The notes: generated by a model from the sequence alone, not told the origin. A stretch of DNA of 36,686 nt from Planctomycetota bacterium (GCA_016213895.1 JACQZJ010000074.1:1-36686), one strand, 5' to 3'. Positions 26,920-36,020 are shown, counted from the stretch's first letter. Numbers and translations: made by a program.

Positions 26920-28926
26920 TCACTCGTCCAGGAGCGCGCGCACGCGCGCCAGGAAGGCGCGCCGGTCGAACGGCTTCTCGAGCAGCTGGACGCCCTCCTC
27001 CAGCACGCCGTGGCGGGCGATGACGTCCGCGGTGTAGCCCGACACGAAGAGCGTCTTCACGCCCGGCGCCGCCTGCTCCAGCTCTCCGGCGAGCCTCTTG
27101 CCGTCCATGTCCGGCATGATGATGTCGGTGACCAGCAGGTGGATTTGGCCCTCGTGTCCGCGCGCGATCTCCAGGGCCTGGAAGCCGCTCGCCGCCTCGA
27201 TGGCGGCGTAGCCGGCTCGCGCCAGCATGCGTACCATGAGCCCGCGCACCGCCGGATCGTCCTCGCATACCAGGACGGTCTCGCTGCCGGCGAGCGCGTG
27301 GTCCAGGTCTTCTTCGGCGGCGGACGGCGCGCTGCACGCCGTGCCGGCCGCGGCGGCCGCCGGCAGGTAGACCCTCAAGGTGGAGCCGCGCCCGGGCTCG
27401 CTCTCGACCGTGACGTGGCCGCCTGACTGCCTGACGATGCCGTACACGGTGGAGAGCCCCAAGCCCGTCCCTTCGCCCACCTCCTTGGTGGTGAAGAAGG
27501 GCTCAAAGGCGCGCTCCAGCGTCTCCGCATCCATGCCACAGCCGCTGTCGCTCACGGCCAGCATCACGTAGGGTCCGGGGCCCGCCTCGACGTGCCACGC
27601 CAGGGTCCGCTCGTCGAGGTGCACGTTGGCCGTCTCCAGGCGCAGCGTGCCGCCCTCCGGCATGGCGTCGCGGGCGTTGAGGACCAGGTTCATCACCACC
27701 TGCTCGATCTGCGCCGGGTCGGCGAGCACGCTGCTCAAGTCGGGAGCGCAAGCGTGCTCGAGCTTGATCTGCTTGGTGATCAGCCGTCTGAGCATGCGCT
27801 CCATCTCGGCGAGCGTGTGGTTGAGGTCGAGGAGCTGCGGCCGCGAGGGCTGGCAACGGCCGAAGGCGAGGAGCTGCCGCGTCAGGTCCGCGGCGCGCAG
27901 CGCCCCGCGCCGGATCTCCTCGATCTCCTGGTGCAGCGCGTCTCCCGGAGCGACGCGGCCCGCCAGCTCCGCGCGCGCCAGTTCGACGTTGCCGAGGATG
28001 GAGGTCAGGATGTTGTTGAAGTCATGGGCCACGCCGCCGGCGAGCTGGCCGACCGCTTCGAGCTTCTCTGATTGGCGCAGCCTGGCCTCGAGCGCGACCT
28101 GGCCGGTGATGTCGCGCGCCACGGAGCAGATCAGGCCCTCGGCCAGCAGCGGGTACGAGTTCCACGAGATGCGCCGGAAGGAGCCGTCCCGGCAGCGGTA
28201 GCGGTTCTCGAAGGAGATGACGCTCTCGCCCTGGGCGAGCTGTTCCAGGGCCTTGTCCGTCGCCGGGTGGTCCTCGGGATGGACGAAGTCGATCCACGGC
28301 TTGCTCAGCATCTCCTGCGCGGTCCAGCCGAGGAGGCGCTGCCAGGCCGGGTTGATCTGCTTGAAGTAGCCGTCGAAGCCGGCGATGCAGAACATGTCCA
28401 GGGAGAGGTCGAAGAGGCGGTCGCGCTCGCGCTCGGCGCGCTTGCGGCTGGTGATGTCGAGCGCGGTGAAGGTCACGCCCGCGGACGGATCGCCGGGCGC
28501 GAGCGGCGAGGAGCTGAGCAGCACGTCGATGAGCGCGCCGTCCTTGCGCCGCCAGCGCGTCTCCACCGTGCCGGTGCCGCGCTCGAGGATCTGCGCGTAC
28601 TTCTCGCGCCCGACGCGTTCGAACTCCTCGTCGCTGGGATAGAGCATCCTGGCGTTCTGGCCGATGAGTTCCTCTGCCGTGTAGCCGACCATCTCGCACA
28701 CGCGCTCGTTGACTTCCAGCAGGACGCGGTCGGCCACCTGGCCGATGCCCACGGGCGCGGCGCGGAAGATGCTCTTCAGGCGCTGCTCGCTGCGCCTGAG
28801 CTCCGCCTCGAGCTCCCCTTCGCTTCCCCGCGCCTCACCCGCGGGAGCATCCTGGTCGCGGGAGCGGTCCATGCCGGCCTTCTCGAAGTCCTCCACCAGA
28901 ACCTCCCGGTGCCGCTGCAGCGCCAT
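26920..28926 (-). CDS. Hybrid sensor histidine kinase (PAS-PAS-HisKA-HATPase-REC)
   Basis: The gene encodes 668 residues with no membrane segments, so it is a cytoplasmic sensor. PAS domains are at about 46-165 and 170-285, each ending in a PAC-like DIT motif. The phosphoacceptor is H301 in GVAHDFNNIL. The ATP-binding domain shows the N box NLVLNARDAMP near 412, the G1 box DSGCGM and the G2 box GTGLGLSTVYG. A C-terminal receiver has phosphoacceptor D601 in LVTDIIMPDMDG and the conserved Lys in EKPFD. The architecture fits ntrB-type hybrid kinases that pass phosphate through their own receiver. No response regulator is next to it, so its target lies elsewhere. The start at 28926 is favoured; Met19 (28872), preceded by AGAAGG, is an alternative. 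Confidence 0.9.
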   Translation of the reverse strand: MALQRHREVLVEDFEKAGMDRSRDQDAPAGEARGSEGELEAELRRSEQRLKSIFRAAPVGIGQVADRVLLEVNERVCEMVGYTAEELIGQNARMLYPSDEEFERVGREKYAQILERGTGTVETRWRRKDGALIDVLLSSSPLAPGDPSAGVTFTALDITSRKRAERERDRLFDLSLDMFCIAGFDGYFKQINPAWQRLLGWTAQEMLSKPWIDFVHPEDHPATDKALEQLAQGESVISFENRYRCRDGSFRRISWNSYPLLAEGLICSVARDITGQVALEARLRQSEKLEAVGQLAGGVAHDFNNILTSILGNVELARAELAGRVAPGDALHQEIEEIRRGALRAADLTRQLLAFGRCQPSRPQLLDLNHTLAEMERMLRRLITKQIKLEHACAPDLSSVLADPAQIEQVVMNLVLNARDAMPEGGTLRLETANVHLDERTLAWHVEAGPGPYVMLAVSDSGCGMDAETLERAFEPFFTTKEVGEGTGLGLSTVYGIVRQSGGHVTVESEPGRGSTLRVYLPAAAAAGTACSAPSAAEEDLDHALAGSETVLVCEDDPAVRGLMVRMLARAGYAAIEAASGFQALEIARGHEGQIHLLVTDIIMPDMDGKRLAGELEQAAPGVKTLFVSGYTADVIARHGVLEEGVQLLEKPFDRRAFLARVRALLDE

Positions 28927-29047
28927 GCCGGTCGCGCATGACGGCAGGCGATTGTGGCAGAGGGGGTGCGCGCGGAGGGGTGGGAAAAAGGCCGCGCGAC
29001 GCTCGCCGGTCGTCCCTGTTGCATGCCTGGAACCGCGGGCCGCGGAG
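28927..29047. other. Gap between dockerin-like gene and histidine kinase
   Basis: No gene is seen. The promoter for the kinase is expected here, but no convincing box pair was found on the minus strand. Confidence 0.35.
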
Positions 29048-30082
29048 CTACGGCAGACCGAGCGAGCCCTGATTGACCAGGCCGTCCGCGAAGTTCTCGT
29101 TGAACGCGCGGAGCGCGGCCTCGAGGTCCTGAACCGTTGCATCGCCGCTGCCGTTTCCGTCCAAGTCCACGGGCGCGTTGAGCTCGCCGGAGATCACCAG
29201 GTCGCTCAGGTAGATGACCTCGGCCACGCTCAGGCCGCGGATGAGGGGGTGGACGTTGGCGACGAACACCAGGCCGGCGATCTTCACCTGCGGCAGGCCC
29301 TTGAGCGGATCGAAGATGCCCGCCAAGTCGAAGCCCGCGTTGAGCTTGGCGGCCGCCAGCTCGCCGGCGAAGGCGCCGGCCGAGGTCGCCAGCGGATTCA
29401 CCTGGTCCTGATCGAGCACGGCCGGCAGCCCGGCCGCGGGCAGGAAGTCCTCGACCGCCTGGGAAGCGGTGAGAAGCGCGGCGAAGAACAGGTCGGAGTC
29501 CGGACCATCCGGATCGCCAAGCACGAGGCCGGCCGGAAAGACCGGGGCGAAGTGCGCGTCGCGCAGGCAGCCGACCATGCCGGTGGCGCAGTCTTCGCCC
29601 CAGCGTCCCTGGGTGAACGTGACCAGGTCGCCTGGCAGGAACCCGCCCTGGCCGCAGGAGTTGGCCACGATGTTGAGCGTGGCCGAATTCGAGACGCGCA
29701 CCAGGCTCGGATCGGACTTGTCCACCGCCAGGTACTGCATGTGTCCGAAGATGCCGGGGTACTTCGGATCGCAGGGCACGAAGTGCAAGAAGGACTCGTC
29801 CGGCATGGACATGAAGATCGGCACCACGGCCGCGAGCGACGGGCCGACGCAGAGCGTGCCGAACTGCGTCGGCGTGGGCCCGCCCTCGCTCGAGAGCAGG
29901 AGCAGGACGAACGAGCTGTTCGGCGCCGTGAGCGAGACCTCGAAGCTGGTTCCGACCGGGACCTGGGGAGGGTCGATCACGAGCGTGAAGCCCGGATCTC
30001 CGGGGCAGCCTCCCCAGCAGGGGGAGGCGGCAGCGAACAAGACGGCGCAGGCGAGCGTGAACGGCTTCCAGGCTGCGAACAT
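29048..30082 (-). CDS. Secreted protein with C-terminal dockerin-like repeat
   Basis: The gene encodes 344 residues with a signal peptide (MFAAWKPFTLACAVLFAAAS...). A beta-rich domain with several Cys follows (GGCPGDPGFTL, GTLCVGP, FVPCDPKY, NSCGQGG, DCATGMVGCL), then a helical part. Near the end there is one calcium-loop segment, DLDGNGSGDATVQDLEAAL, of the dockerin/EF-hand type. In planctomycetes such segments are common in secreted proteins and need not indicate a cellulosome; no cohesin gene is visible. Function is not recognised. The start ATG at 30082 was chosen because GGAGG lies 8 bases upstream; a GTG nine bases earlier sits too close to that site. It is divergent from the sigma-factor gene with 156 bp between. 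Confidence 0.72.
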   Translation of the reverse strand: MFAAWKPFTLACAVLFAAASPCWGGCPGDPGFTLVIDPPQVPVGTSFEVSLTAPNSSFVLLLLSSEGGPTPTQFGTLCVGPSLAAVVPIFMSMPDESFLHFVPCDPKYPGIFGHMQYLAVDKSDPSLVRVSNSATLNIVANSCGQGGFLPGDLVTFTQGRWGEDCATGMVGCLRDAHFAPVFPAGLVLGDPDGPDSDLFFAALLTASQAVEDFLPAAGLPAVLDQDQVNPLATSAGAFAGELAAAKLNAGFDLAGIFDPLKGLPQVKIAGLVFVANVHPLIRGLSVAEVIYLSDLVISGELNAPVDLDGNGSGDATVQDLEAALRAFNENFADGLVNQGSLGLP

Positions 30083-30238
30083 GTGTTGCACCTCCAGTTG
30101 CGGCGGCCCCGGTGGGCGGGGCCGGCGCGCGCCCCGAGGTGGGGCGCGTGCCGTTCCATTCCACGGGTCATGTTACCCCATGCGCCCGCGCGGCCGTCAA
30201 CAGCCGGGCCGTGCGAGAGCGCTACAATGTTCTGCGGA

Positions 30239-30871
30239 ATGTCGATGTCTCTCCCGGATCACGATCCCGCGGGCGCGTCGCGCTCTCTCCTGGAAAGAGC
30301 GAGCCGCGGCGACGCCCTCGCCGTCGACGCGCTGATCGAGCGGCATCTGCCGGGCCTGCGCGCCTTCATCCGCCTCAAGGCCGGAGCGGCGGTGCGCGGC
30401 AAGGAGTCGTGTTCCGACCTCGTGCAGTCGGTGTGCCGCGAGGTGCTCGAGGGCGCTGGCCGCTTCGACTATCGCGGCGAGGCGGCGTTCCGCCAGTGGC
30501 TCTTCACCACGGCCTTGAGGAAGATCGTCGCCCGCCAGCGCCACCACCTCGCCGAGAAGCGCGATGTCAGGCGAGAGCGGCTCCTCTCCCCGATCGAGTC
30601 CGCGAGCCGCGACCGCGATCTGCTCGAGGCCTACACCGGACTGCACACGCCGAGCCGCCTGGCCGCGGCGCGCGAGGAGGTCGAGCGCGTCGAGCTGGCG
30701 ATCGCGCGGCTGCCGGAGGAGTACCGCGAGGTCATCTGCCTCTCGCGCCTCATGGGGCTCGGCCATGCCGAGATCGCGGAGCAGCTCGGCCGCAGCGAGG
30801 GAGCGGTGCGCGTCCTCTTGCACCGCGCCCTGGCGCGCCTCTCCCGCCTCCTCGAACAGCCGCAGGCCTGA
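30239..30871 (+). CDS. ECF-type RNA polymerase sigma-70 factor (planctomycete type)
   Basis: The gene encodes 210 residues with sigma region 2 (about 20-100) and region 4 (about 150-205). Region 2 contains ESCSDLVQSVCREVLE, followed by FDYRGEAAFRQWLFTTALRKI, the pattern of the planctomycete-specific ECF group. Region 4 has the helix-turn-helix LPEEYREVICLSRLMGLGHAEIAEQLGRSEGAVRVLLHRAL. Members of this group are usually linked to a Ser/Thr kinase, which is thought to control them in place of an anti-sigma factor. Here the kinase gene is adjacent but convergent (6 bp between stops), not in the same operon. ATG 30239 was taken; ATG 30245 is in frame too. A TACAAT box at 30223-30228 lies only 10 bases before the start, suggesting a very short leader. 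Confidence 0.9.
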   Translation: MSMSLPDHDPAGASRSLLERASRGDALAVDALIERHLPGLRAFIRLKAGAAVRGKESCSDLVQSVCREVLEGAGRFDYRGEAAFRQWLFTTALRKIVARQRHHLAEKRDVRRERLLSPIESASRDRDLLEAYTGLHTPSRLAAAREEVERVELAIARLPEEYREVICLSRLMGLGHAEIAEQLGRSEGAVRVLLHRALARLSRLLEQPQA

Positions 30872-30877
30872 TCCGCG

Positions 30878-33800
30878 TCACTTCCCGTCCGGCGGCCGCG
30901 CCACGGCCGCGCGGTACTCGGCCAGCTCCTCGCGCAGCCTGGCGAGGAGTTGGGCCTCGGCCGGGTCGGCGGGCGGATCTCCGAGCAGGGCGAGCGCCTG
31001 CCCTGCGGCCTCGGCCGCGCCGCGCGCGTCGCCCGCGCCGAAGAGGATGAGCGCCAGCGTGCGCAGGGTCGCGGCGTCCTGGCCGCCGCTCAGCTCGACC
31101 GCGCGCCGGGCGAAGCGGACGGCGCGCTCCAGGTCGCGGCGCTCGGGCGCGTGCGCCGAGAACAGCAGCCAGGCGTAGTCGGCGTTCTCCTTCGCGCCCG
31201 CGCCTTCACGCAGCGCGGCGCCTTCCAGGATCTCAAGCTGCAGTCCCTGGCATTCGTCGATGACCTCCTCCCGGCCCGCGCGCTGCGCCAGGGCGGCGCG
31301 CGACTGCAGCGCCTGCAGCAGGGTGGTGCGCGCGTCGTCGTCCTCCGGGTCCGCCTGGTGCAGGGAAAGGAGCAGCGCTTGCGCGCGGCGGAAGTCCGTC
31401 TCCGCCGCCTCCGCGCCGCCGGTCGCGCCGCGGGTGATGGCGCGGTTCACCAGGGCCGCGCCCAGCGTGTGCCGCGACAGGGCGTGGCCGGGATCGCGCG
31501 CGCTCAGCTCCTCGCACAGGCGGATCGACTCGTCGAAGGAGAGGACCGCTTCCTCGATCTCGCCGGTGCGCTGCTGGAGCAGGCCCTTGCGGCGCTGACA
31601 GATCGCCAGCTCCGCGAGCGCGGCGCGGTCCGAAGGGTCGCGGGCGAGCAGGTCCTGGAAGAGGCGCACCGCGCGGCTGGAGCGCTCGAGCGCGTCCTCC
31701 TTGCGGCCCATGATCTCGCACACGTTCATGCTGTTCATGAGCGCCGCGCCGAGCTGGTGGCCGGCCACGAGCTTGCGCTCCGAGGCGTAGAGCCGCTCGC
31801 CGACCAGGACGGCGCCATCGTACACGGTGAGCGCGCGTCCCAGGTCGCGCTGCGCCTCGTAGGCGCCGGCGAGCGTTCCGTAGGCGGCCTGCAGCAGCTC
31901 GCCGTAGCGCGCGTCCGAGGCGTCCGCTGCGTAGAGCCTCTCGCCCACGGCCACGGCCTCCTTGCCGGCCAGGACCGCCGCGTTCGGGTCGCTCTCGTAG
32001 CTGGCGACGCGAGCGTGGATCTGGGCCAGGAGGATCTGGCAGGCCGCGTTCTCCGGCTGCGACTCGACCAGCGCCGCGGCCTCGGCGCGCGCCTGCTCCA
32101 GGTGCCGCATGGCGCCGCCCTTGTCGCCCGTGTCCCAGAGGAGCGGCGCGAAGCGCTCGTGCGTCTCGGAGAGCGCCAGCCGGTCCGCGGGATCGGCTCC
32201 GGACCGGCCGGCCAGTTCGCTCCAGACGCGCAGAGCTTCTCCTTGATGCACGAGGGCGTCCTGGCTCGCGCCGCGCTCGAAAAGGAGCGCCGCGATCACG
32301 GCATGCGCCTGTCCCAGGCGGCGCGACCGCTCCACGCTGCCGGATTCGCCCGCGGCGCGCTGCTCGAGCGCGTCGAGCACCTCGCGCCGCAGGTGCAGCG
32401 CGGTCTCGGCGTCTCCCTGGAGGCGGTGAGCGTCGGCCATCCCGCTCAGGGCCGAAAGGCGGCCGAAGAACGCCGTGTCCCGCAGGGCGGGCTCGTCCGG
32501 GAGGCCCTGGAACAGTGCGAGGCCGCGCTCGTGCTCGCGGATCGCGGATCCGGTGTCGCCGAGCGTCACGTACACGCTGCCCAGGCGCACGTGGGCGGCC
32601 GCGAGGTCGGCGCGCAGCGACAGGTCGCCCGCCGCGGCCTCGGCGAGCTTGGCGAGCAGGCCACGGGCGCGCTCCACGATGAGCGAGCGCGCTGGCGTCG
32701 ATCCGGGCAGGTTCTCGATCTTGTCGTGGAACTCGAAGAGGAAGGCGGTCGCCACGGTGCGGATGTCGTTGAAGCGATCGAGAGCGACTTCCTTCTCCTC
32801 TTCCAGCGCGCGCGCGTGGCGCGCCTGTTGGATGCCCACCGCGACCGCGGAGATCACGAACAGGGCGAGGCCGACGAGGAGGGCCGCGCCGGCCGTGGGG
32901 TGGCGCTGGCCGAAGCGCAGCAGGCGCAGCCAGGGGCCGGGCCGCCGCGCGGCGATCGGCCGGCGCTCGAGCACGTTGCCCAGGTCGCGCGAGAAGTCGG
33001 CGGCGGTCTGGTAGCGCCGCTCGCAATCCCGGTCCATGGCGGTGAGCGTGACCGTTTCCGCGTCCCACGGCACGGCGCGGTTCATGACGCGAATCGGCGT
33101 GGGCCGTCCCTCGGCGATGCGGCGGCTGGTGGAATCGTGGCTCTGGTCGAGGTAGGGCGACTCGAGGGTGAGCAGCTCGTAGAGGGTGATGCCGAGGGAG
33201 TAGACGTCGGTGCGCTGATCCACGGCCATGCCGGCCACCTGCTCCGGAGACATGTAGGGCAGCGAGCCGGGCTGGCTGCCGGTGCGCGTCAGGCGCGTGG
33301 CCTCGCGCGTCTGCGCCAGGCCGAAGTCGAGAAGCAGGGCGCGGCCGCTCTGCGTCACCGCGATATTGGACGGCTTGACGTCGCGGTGCAGAACGCCGCG
33401 GCCGTGGGCGTGCTCCAGGGCGTCGGCCACCTGCCGGGCGAGGCGGAAGCAGGCGTCGCCGTAGCTCCCCGCGAACATGCCGGCCGAGGCGCGGGCGAGG
33501 TCCGCGCCCGCGGAGGCGCCGGCCTGGGCCGAGCACTCCTCGATGGCGCGCGCCAGGTCGGCGCCCGCGAGATCCTGCTGCCTGCGGCCGCGCAGGGCCT
33601 TCAGCACGTCGCCCAACGTGCACCCTTCGATCTTCTCCATGGCGAAGTAGGGCACGCCCTTCTCCCGGCCCACGGTGTAGATCGGCACGATGCCCGGATG
33701 GTGCATGCGCGCGACCGCCGCCACCTCGCGCTGGAAGCGCTCGAGCGCGTCCTCGAAGTACATGTTCTCGGGCCGCACGAGCTTGAGCGCGACCGTGCGG

Positions 33801-34105
33801 CCCAGCGGAAGCTGCTCGGCCTCGAAGACCACGCCCATGCCGCCGCCGCCGATGCGCCGGATCAGGCGGAACTCGCCGAGCCGCTCGGGAAAGGCGCCGG
33901 CCTCGCGCGCCTGCGCGCCGACCAGTCCCATCTCTTTGAGCCGGGCGATGTGCGAGCGCAGCGCGGCCGCGTGCTCGGGGTGCTCCCGGCAGATCTCGTC
34001 GACCGCTCCCTCGTCCTGTCCGATGCGCTCGAGGCACTCGAAGACGAGGCGTTCGATCGGATCTTGGGGCTCTCCGGAAAGGCCGCCGGCACCTTCGTCG
34101 CTCAC
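30878..34105 (-). CDS. Transmembrane Ser/Thr protein kinase with TPR-like C-terminal half
   Basis: From GTG 34105 the product is 1075 residues. A short acidic N-terminus with an EHAAALR helix precedes the kinase domain. That domain has a Gly loop (IGGGGMGVVFEAE), catalytic Lys108 (VALKLV), HRDVKPSN with Asp242, DFG at Asp260 and SPEQVAG. A low-complexity insertion lies between the lobes (around SAQAGASAGADLARASAG). One transmembrane helix sits at about 397-420 (LLVGLALFVISAVAVGI). The remaining 650 residues are Ala-rich helix pairs like TPR repeats and would be extracytoplasmic, perhaps binding peptide or protein signals. TTG 34123 (18 bases upstream, AAAGG before it) is an alternative start. 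Its tail-to-tail arrangement with the sigma-factor gene suggests functional pairing. Its 5' 168 bp exist as a degenerate copy in front of the hydrolase gene. Confidence 0.9.
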   Translation of the reverse strand: MSDEGAGGLSGEPQDPIERLVFECLERIGQDEGAVDEICREHPEHAAALRSHIARLKEMGLVGAQAREAGAFPERLGEFRLIRRIGGGGMGVVFEAEQLPLGRTVALKLVRPENMYFEDALERFQREVAAVARMHHPGIVPIYTVGREKGVPYFAMEKIEGCTLGDVLKALRGRRQQDLAGADLARAIEECSAQAGASAGADLARASAGMFAGSYGDACFRLARQVADALEHAHGRGVLHRDVKPSNIAVTQSGRALLLDFGLAQTREATRLTRTGSQPGSLPYMSPEQVAGMAVDQRTDVYSLGITLYELLTLESPYLDQSHDSTSRRIAEGRPTPIRVMNRAVPWDAETVTLTAMDRDCERRYQTAADFSRDLGNVLERRPIAARRPGPWLRLLRFGQRHPTAGAALLVGLALFVISAVAVGIQQARHARALEEEKEVALDRFNDIRTVATAFLFEFHDKIENLPGSTPARSLIVERARGLLAKLAEAAAGDLSLRADLAAAHVRLGSVYVTLGDTGSAIREHERGLALFQGLPDEPALRDTAFFGRLSALSGMADAHRLQGDAETALHLRREVLDALEQRAAGESGSVERSRRLGQAHAVIAALLFERGASQDALVHQGEALRVWSELAGRSGADPADRLALSETHERFAPLLWDTGDKGGAMRHLEQARAEAAALVESQPENAACQILLAQIHARVASYESDPNAAVLAGKEAVAVGERLYAADASDARYGELLQAAYGTLAGAYEAQRDLGRALTVYDGAVLVGERLYASERKLVAGHQLGAALMNSMNVCEIMGRKEDALERSSRAVRLFQDLLARDPSDRAALAELAICQRRKGLLQQRTGEIEEAVLSFDESIRLCEELSARDPGHALSRHTLGAALVNRAITRGATGGAEAAETDFRRAQALLLSLHQADPEDDDARTTLLQALQSRAALAQRAGREEVIDECQGLQLEILEGAALREGAGAKENADYAWLLFSAHAPERRDLERAVRFARRAVELSGGQDAATLRTLALILFGAGDARGAAEAAGQALALLGDPPADPAEAQLLARLREELAEYRAAVARPPDGK

Positions 34106-34123
34106 GCGGCCAGTTGACCACAA
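33956..34123 (-). repeat. Duplicated kinase 5' segment, source copy
   Basis: This 168-bp stretch encodes the first 56 residues read from TTG 34123. It aligns without gaps to 35819-35986, with 29 of 56 residues identical by my count. Identity is complete over the first 20 bases (CTTGTGGTCAACTGGCCGCG, minus strand) and again over EHAAALR at the end. The middle has diverged. Confidence 0.75.
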
Positions 34124-34195
34124 GAGGCCTTTGCGGGGAAGGAGCCCGAGAGAGGCGGGGGGGACAGCCTGTACCGCGCGTCCCGGCCTTCCTCC

Positions 34196-35857
34196 TCAGG
34201 GCCGGAGCGGCAGGAAGAGCGCGCTCGGGTGCTTCTCGCTCATGTGCACCGTGTTGCGGGCCAGCCGCGGCTCGCACCCATCGAGGAAGTCATCGCCGGT
34301 GTTGGGATTCACCGCGAAGCGCGGGTAGCTGCTGCTCGCGATGAAGAGGCCGACGCGGTGGCTGCGGGCGAAGACCAGGCTGATGGACCCGAGGTCGATT
34401 TCGAGCGGCACGATGATCCCCGGTGCGACCGCCTCTGATCTCTCGAAGCCGTTTCGGAAACGCAGGCGGCGGATGCCGTCGAGCATGAGGATCTCGCGGC
34501 CGTCGGGGTAGACGTCCACCAGCCGCGCGGCGAAGTCCGTGTCCGGCGCGTCGCTCGAGACGAACAGCCGGACCATCACCTTGCCCGTGGCCTCCACGGG
34601 CCGGTCCAGCGGCGCGGTCGCGAAGCGCAGCACGTCGGGCCGCCCGGTCAGCCACGACTGATCGAAGGGCAGGCGCGTGAGCGCGAGGCCCAAGAGCGCG
34701 TTGGTCTCGGTCCTGCAGCTCGGCACAGGGTGTCGGGGATCGTGAACGAAGGTCCTGTTGCCCGCCTGCTCGGACGGGGCAGCGCTCCGCAGGAAGCCGT
34801 CCGTTCCGAGGAACCACGGCGTCTCCTCGGTCTCGAACGGCGGCCAGTCCGCGGCGCTGCGCCATTCGTTTCCCGGCGCGTCCTCTGCCTCGACGTCGCC
34901 CAGGGTGTAGTAGCGCACCGCCGGCTCGGACTCGACGCCGTTCTTCGTGCCGTTCAACCAGTGGTCCAGCCAGTACATCTCGGCGCGGAGCAGGTCGAGC
35001 AGGAAGTTCTGCTTGAGGGTCAGGTCGCCGAGTCGGGCTGAAAGCAGGTGGCCGAAGGCCCCCATGATCAGCTTCTGCCCGCTCCTGCCGCCTCCGCGCA
35101 GCCGGAAGTTCCTGAGCGTGCCCTCCGAGAACGCGTCGAACCAGCCGCCGATGAAGAGCGCGGGGACCGGTTCGGCCGGGAGGTGCGTTGCCGCGTCGAA
35201 GGGCCCCCAGAAGTCGTCCTGGAGCGGATGGGCCTTCCAGATCTCGAAGGCGGCGGGGCTCGCGTTCACCACCATCCACGACCGGACCAGCCCCTCGCGG
35301 AAGACGCCTCCCTGGTAGGACGCCTCGCCGTAGAAGCAGGAAGGGCAGAAGGAGACGGCCAGGCATTGCAGTTCCGCCTGGCAGCGAGCGGGCATGAGCA
35401 CCTGGGTGATGCCCCACGCCGACTGGCCGGCGCTGGCGATCCGGCCATTCGACCACTCCTGCGAGCGGATCCACGCGAGCGTGTCCTCGGTATCGGTGAA
35501 CATCGCCGGTACGTCCCCGCCGCTCAGTGGATCCTCGCCGTCGCTGCGCCCCTTGCCGCGGGTCTCCTGGATGACCAGGGCGATGCCGAAGTGGGCGAGC
35601 CCCACGCGGTACCGCGTGACGAACTCCTGGATAAACCTGCTTCCCAGACCCTCCAGGGGGTAGACCGAGCGGATCAGGACCGCGGGGAACGCTGGTCCAC
35701 CGCGCGCCGGCAAATGGACGTCGGTGGCCAGCACGACGCCGTCCCGCATGGGCACGAGGTGCTCCTCTGCGGGAGCGTGGCGCAGGATCGCGGTGCATGC
35801 GAGAAGGACGAAGCACGCGCGCAGCGCGGCCGCGTGCTCGGACTGCTTTCGGTGCAT
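34196..35857 (-). CDS. CocE/NonD-family alpha/beta hydrolase (X-Pro dipeptidyl-peptidase-like), secreted
   Basis: The gene encodes 553 residues. Landmarks of the CocE/NonD family are visible: VPMRDGVVLATDVHLP at the start, QETRGKGRSDGE, and nucleophile Ser146 in AGQSAWG. The catalytic acid is Asp241 in GGWFDAF and the catalytic His is His270 in GAFGHLL. A C-terminal jelly-roll-like domain contains VMVRLFVSSDAPDTDFAARLVDVYPDGR. Known members hydrolyse acyl esters or peptides. The nucleophile motif has Ala-Trp where Tyr-Leu/Gly is usual. The N-terminus (MHRKQSEHAAALR, then CFVLLACTAIL) looks like a signal peptide whose first part is derived from the kinase gene's N-terminal coding sequence. The frame remains open upstream to TTG 35986, so a longer product is possible. 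It is divergent from the last gene of the window. Confidence 0.85.
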   Translation of the reverse strand: MHRKQSEHAAALRACFVLLACTAILRHAPAEEHLVPMRDGVVLATDVHLPARGGPAFPAVLIRSVYPLEGLGSRFIQEFVTRYRVGLAHFGIALVIQETRGKGRSDGEDPLSGGDVPAMFTDTEDTLAWIRSQEWSNGRIASAGQSAWGITQVLMPARCQAELQCLAVSFCPSCFYGEASYQGGVFREGLVRSWMVVNASPAAFEIWKAHPLQDDFWGPFDAATHLPAEPVPALFIGGWFDAFSEGTLRNFRLRGGGRSGQKLIMGAFGHLLSARLGDLTLKQNFLLDLLRAEMYWLDHWLNGTKNGVESEPAVRYYTLGDVEAEDAPGNEWRSAADWPPFETEETPWFLGTDGFLRSAAPSEQAGNRTFVHDPRHPVPSCRTETNALLGLALTRLPFDQSWLTGRPDVLRFATAPLDRPVEATGKVMVRLFVSSDAPDTDFAARLVDVYPDGREILMLDGIRRLRFRNGFERSEAVAPGIIVPLEIDLGSISLVFARSHRVGLFIASSSYPRFAVNPNTGDDFLDGCEPRLARNTVHMSEKHPSALFLPLRP

Positions 35858-35986
35858 CTCGTGGATCACCCCCTCCTCGCGCCCGGTACAATCGACGCGC
35901 TCGAAAGTGGGGCGCTCGACTCGATCCTCGGGATCTTGGCAAAGGCGGCCGGCAATTGCGTCAAACACGCGGCCAGTTGACCACAA
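35819..35986 (-). repeat. Degenerate duplicate of the kinase gene's 5' end, fused to the hydrolase gene
   Basis: Translated in the hydrolase frame, this segment reads LWSTGRVFD, then a diverged middle and EHAAALR. It matches kinase residues 1-56 (from TTG 34123) ungapped at about half the positions. It joins the hydrophobic core of the hydrolase signal peptide immediately after EHAAALR. The duplication may have carried a promoter or translation start with it. Confidence 0.75.
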
Positions 35987-36020
35987 GGAGCGCGCGCGGG
36001 AAAGGCGCCGGGAGCCGCAC
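35858..36020. other. Region between the hydrolase gene and the last gene
   Basis: Most of it (to 35986) is the kinase-derived duplicate. The remaining 34 bases hold the ribosome site (GGAG 36011-36014) of the plus-strand gene. A TACAAT at 35887-35892 lies inside the duplicate on the plus strand, but no -35 partner was found. Confidence 0.45.

Noticed and set aside
29048-30082. Cellulosome component
   Set aside because: There is only one dockerin-like loop, with no cohesin or cellulase genes nearby; such loops are common in planctomycete secreted proteins.
30950-34117. A 1055-codon plus-strand open frame opposite the kinase
   Set aside because: It is the antisense shadow of the kinase gene; composition is unnatural and no domain is recognisable, while the kinase motifs are intact.
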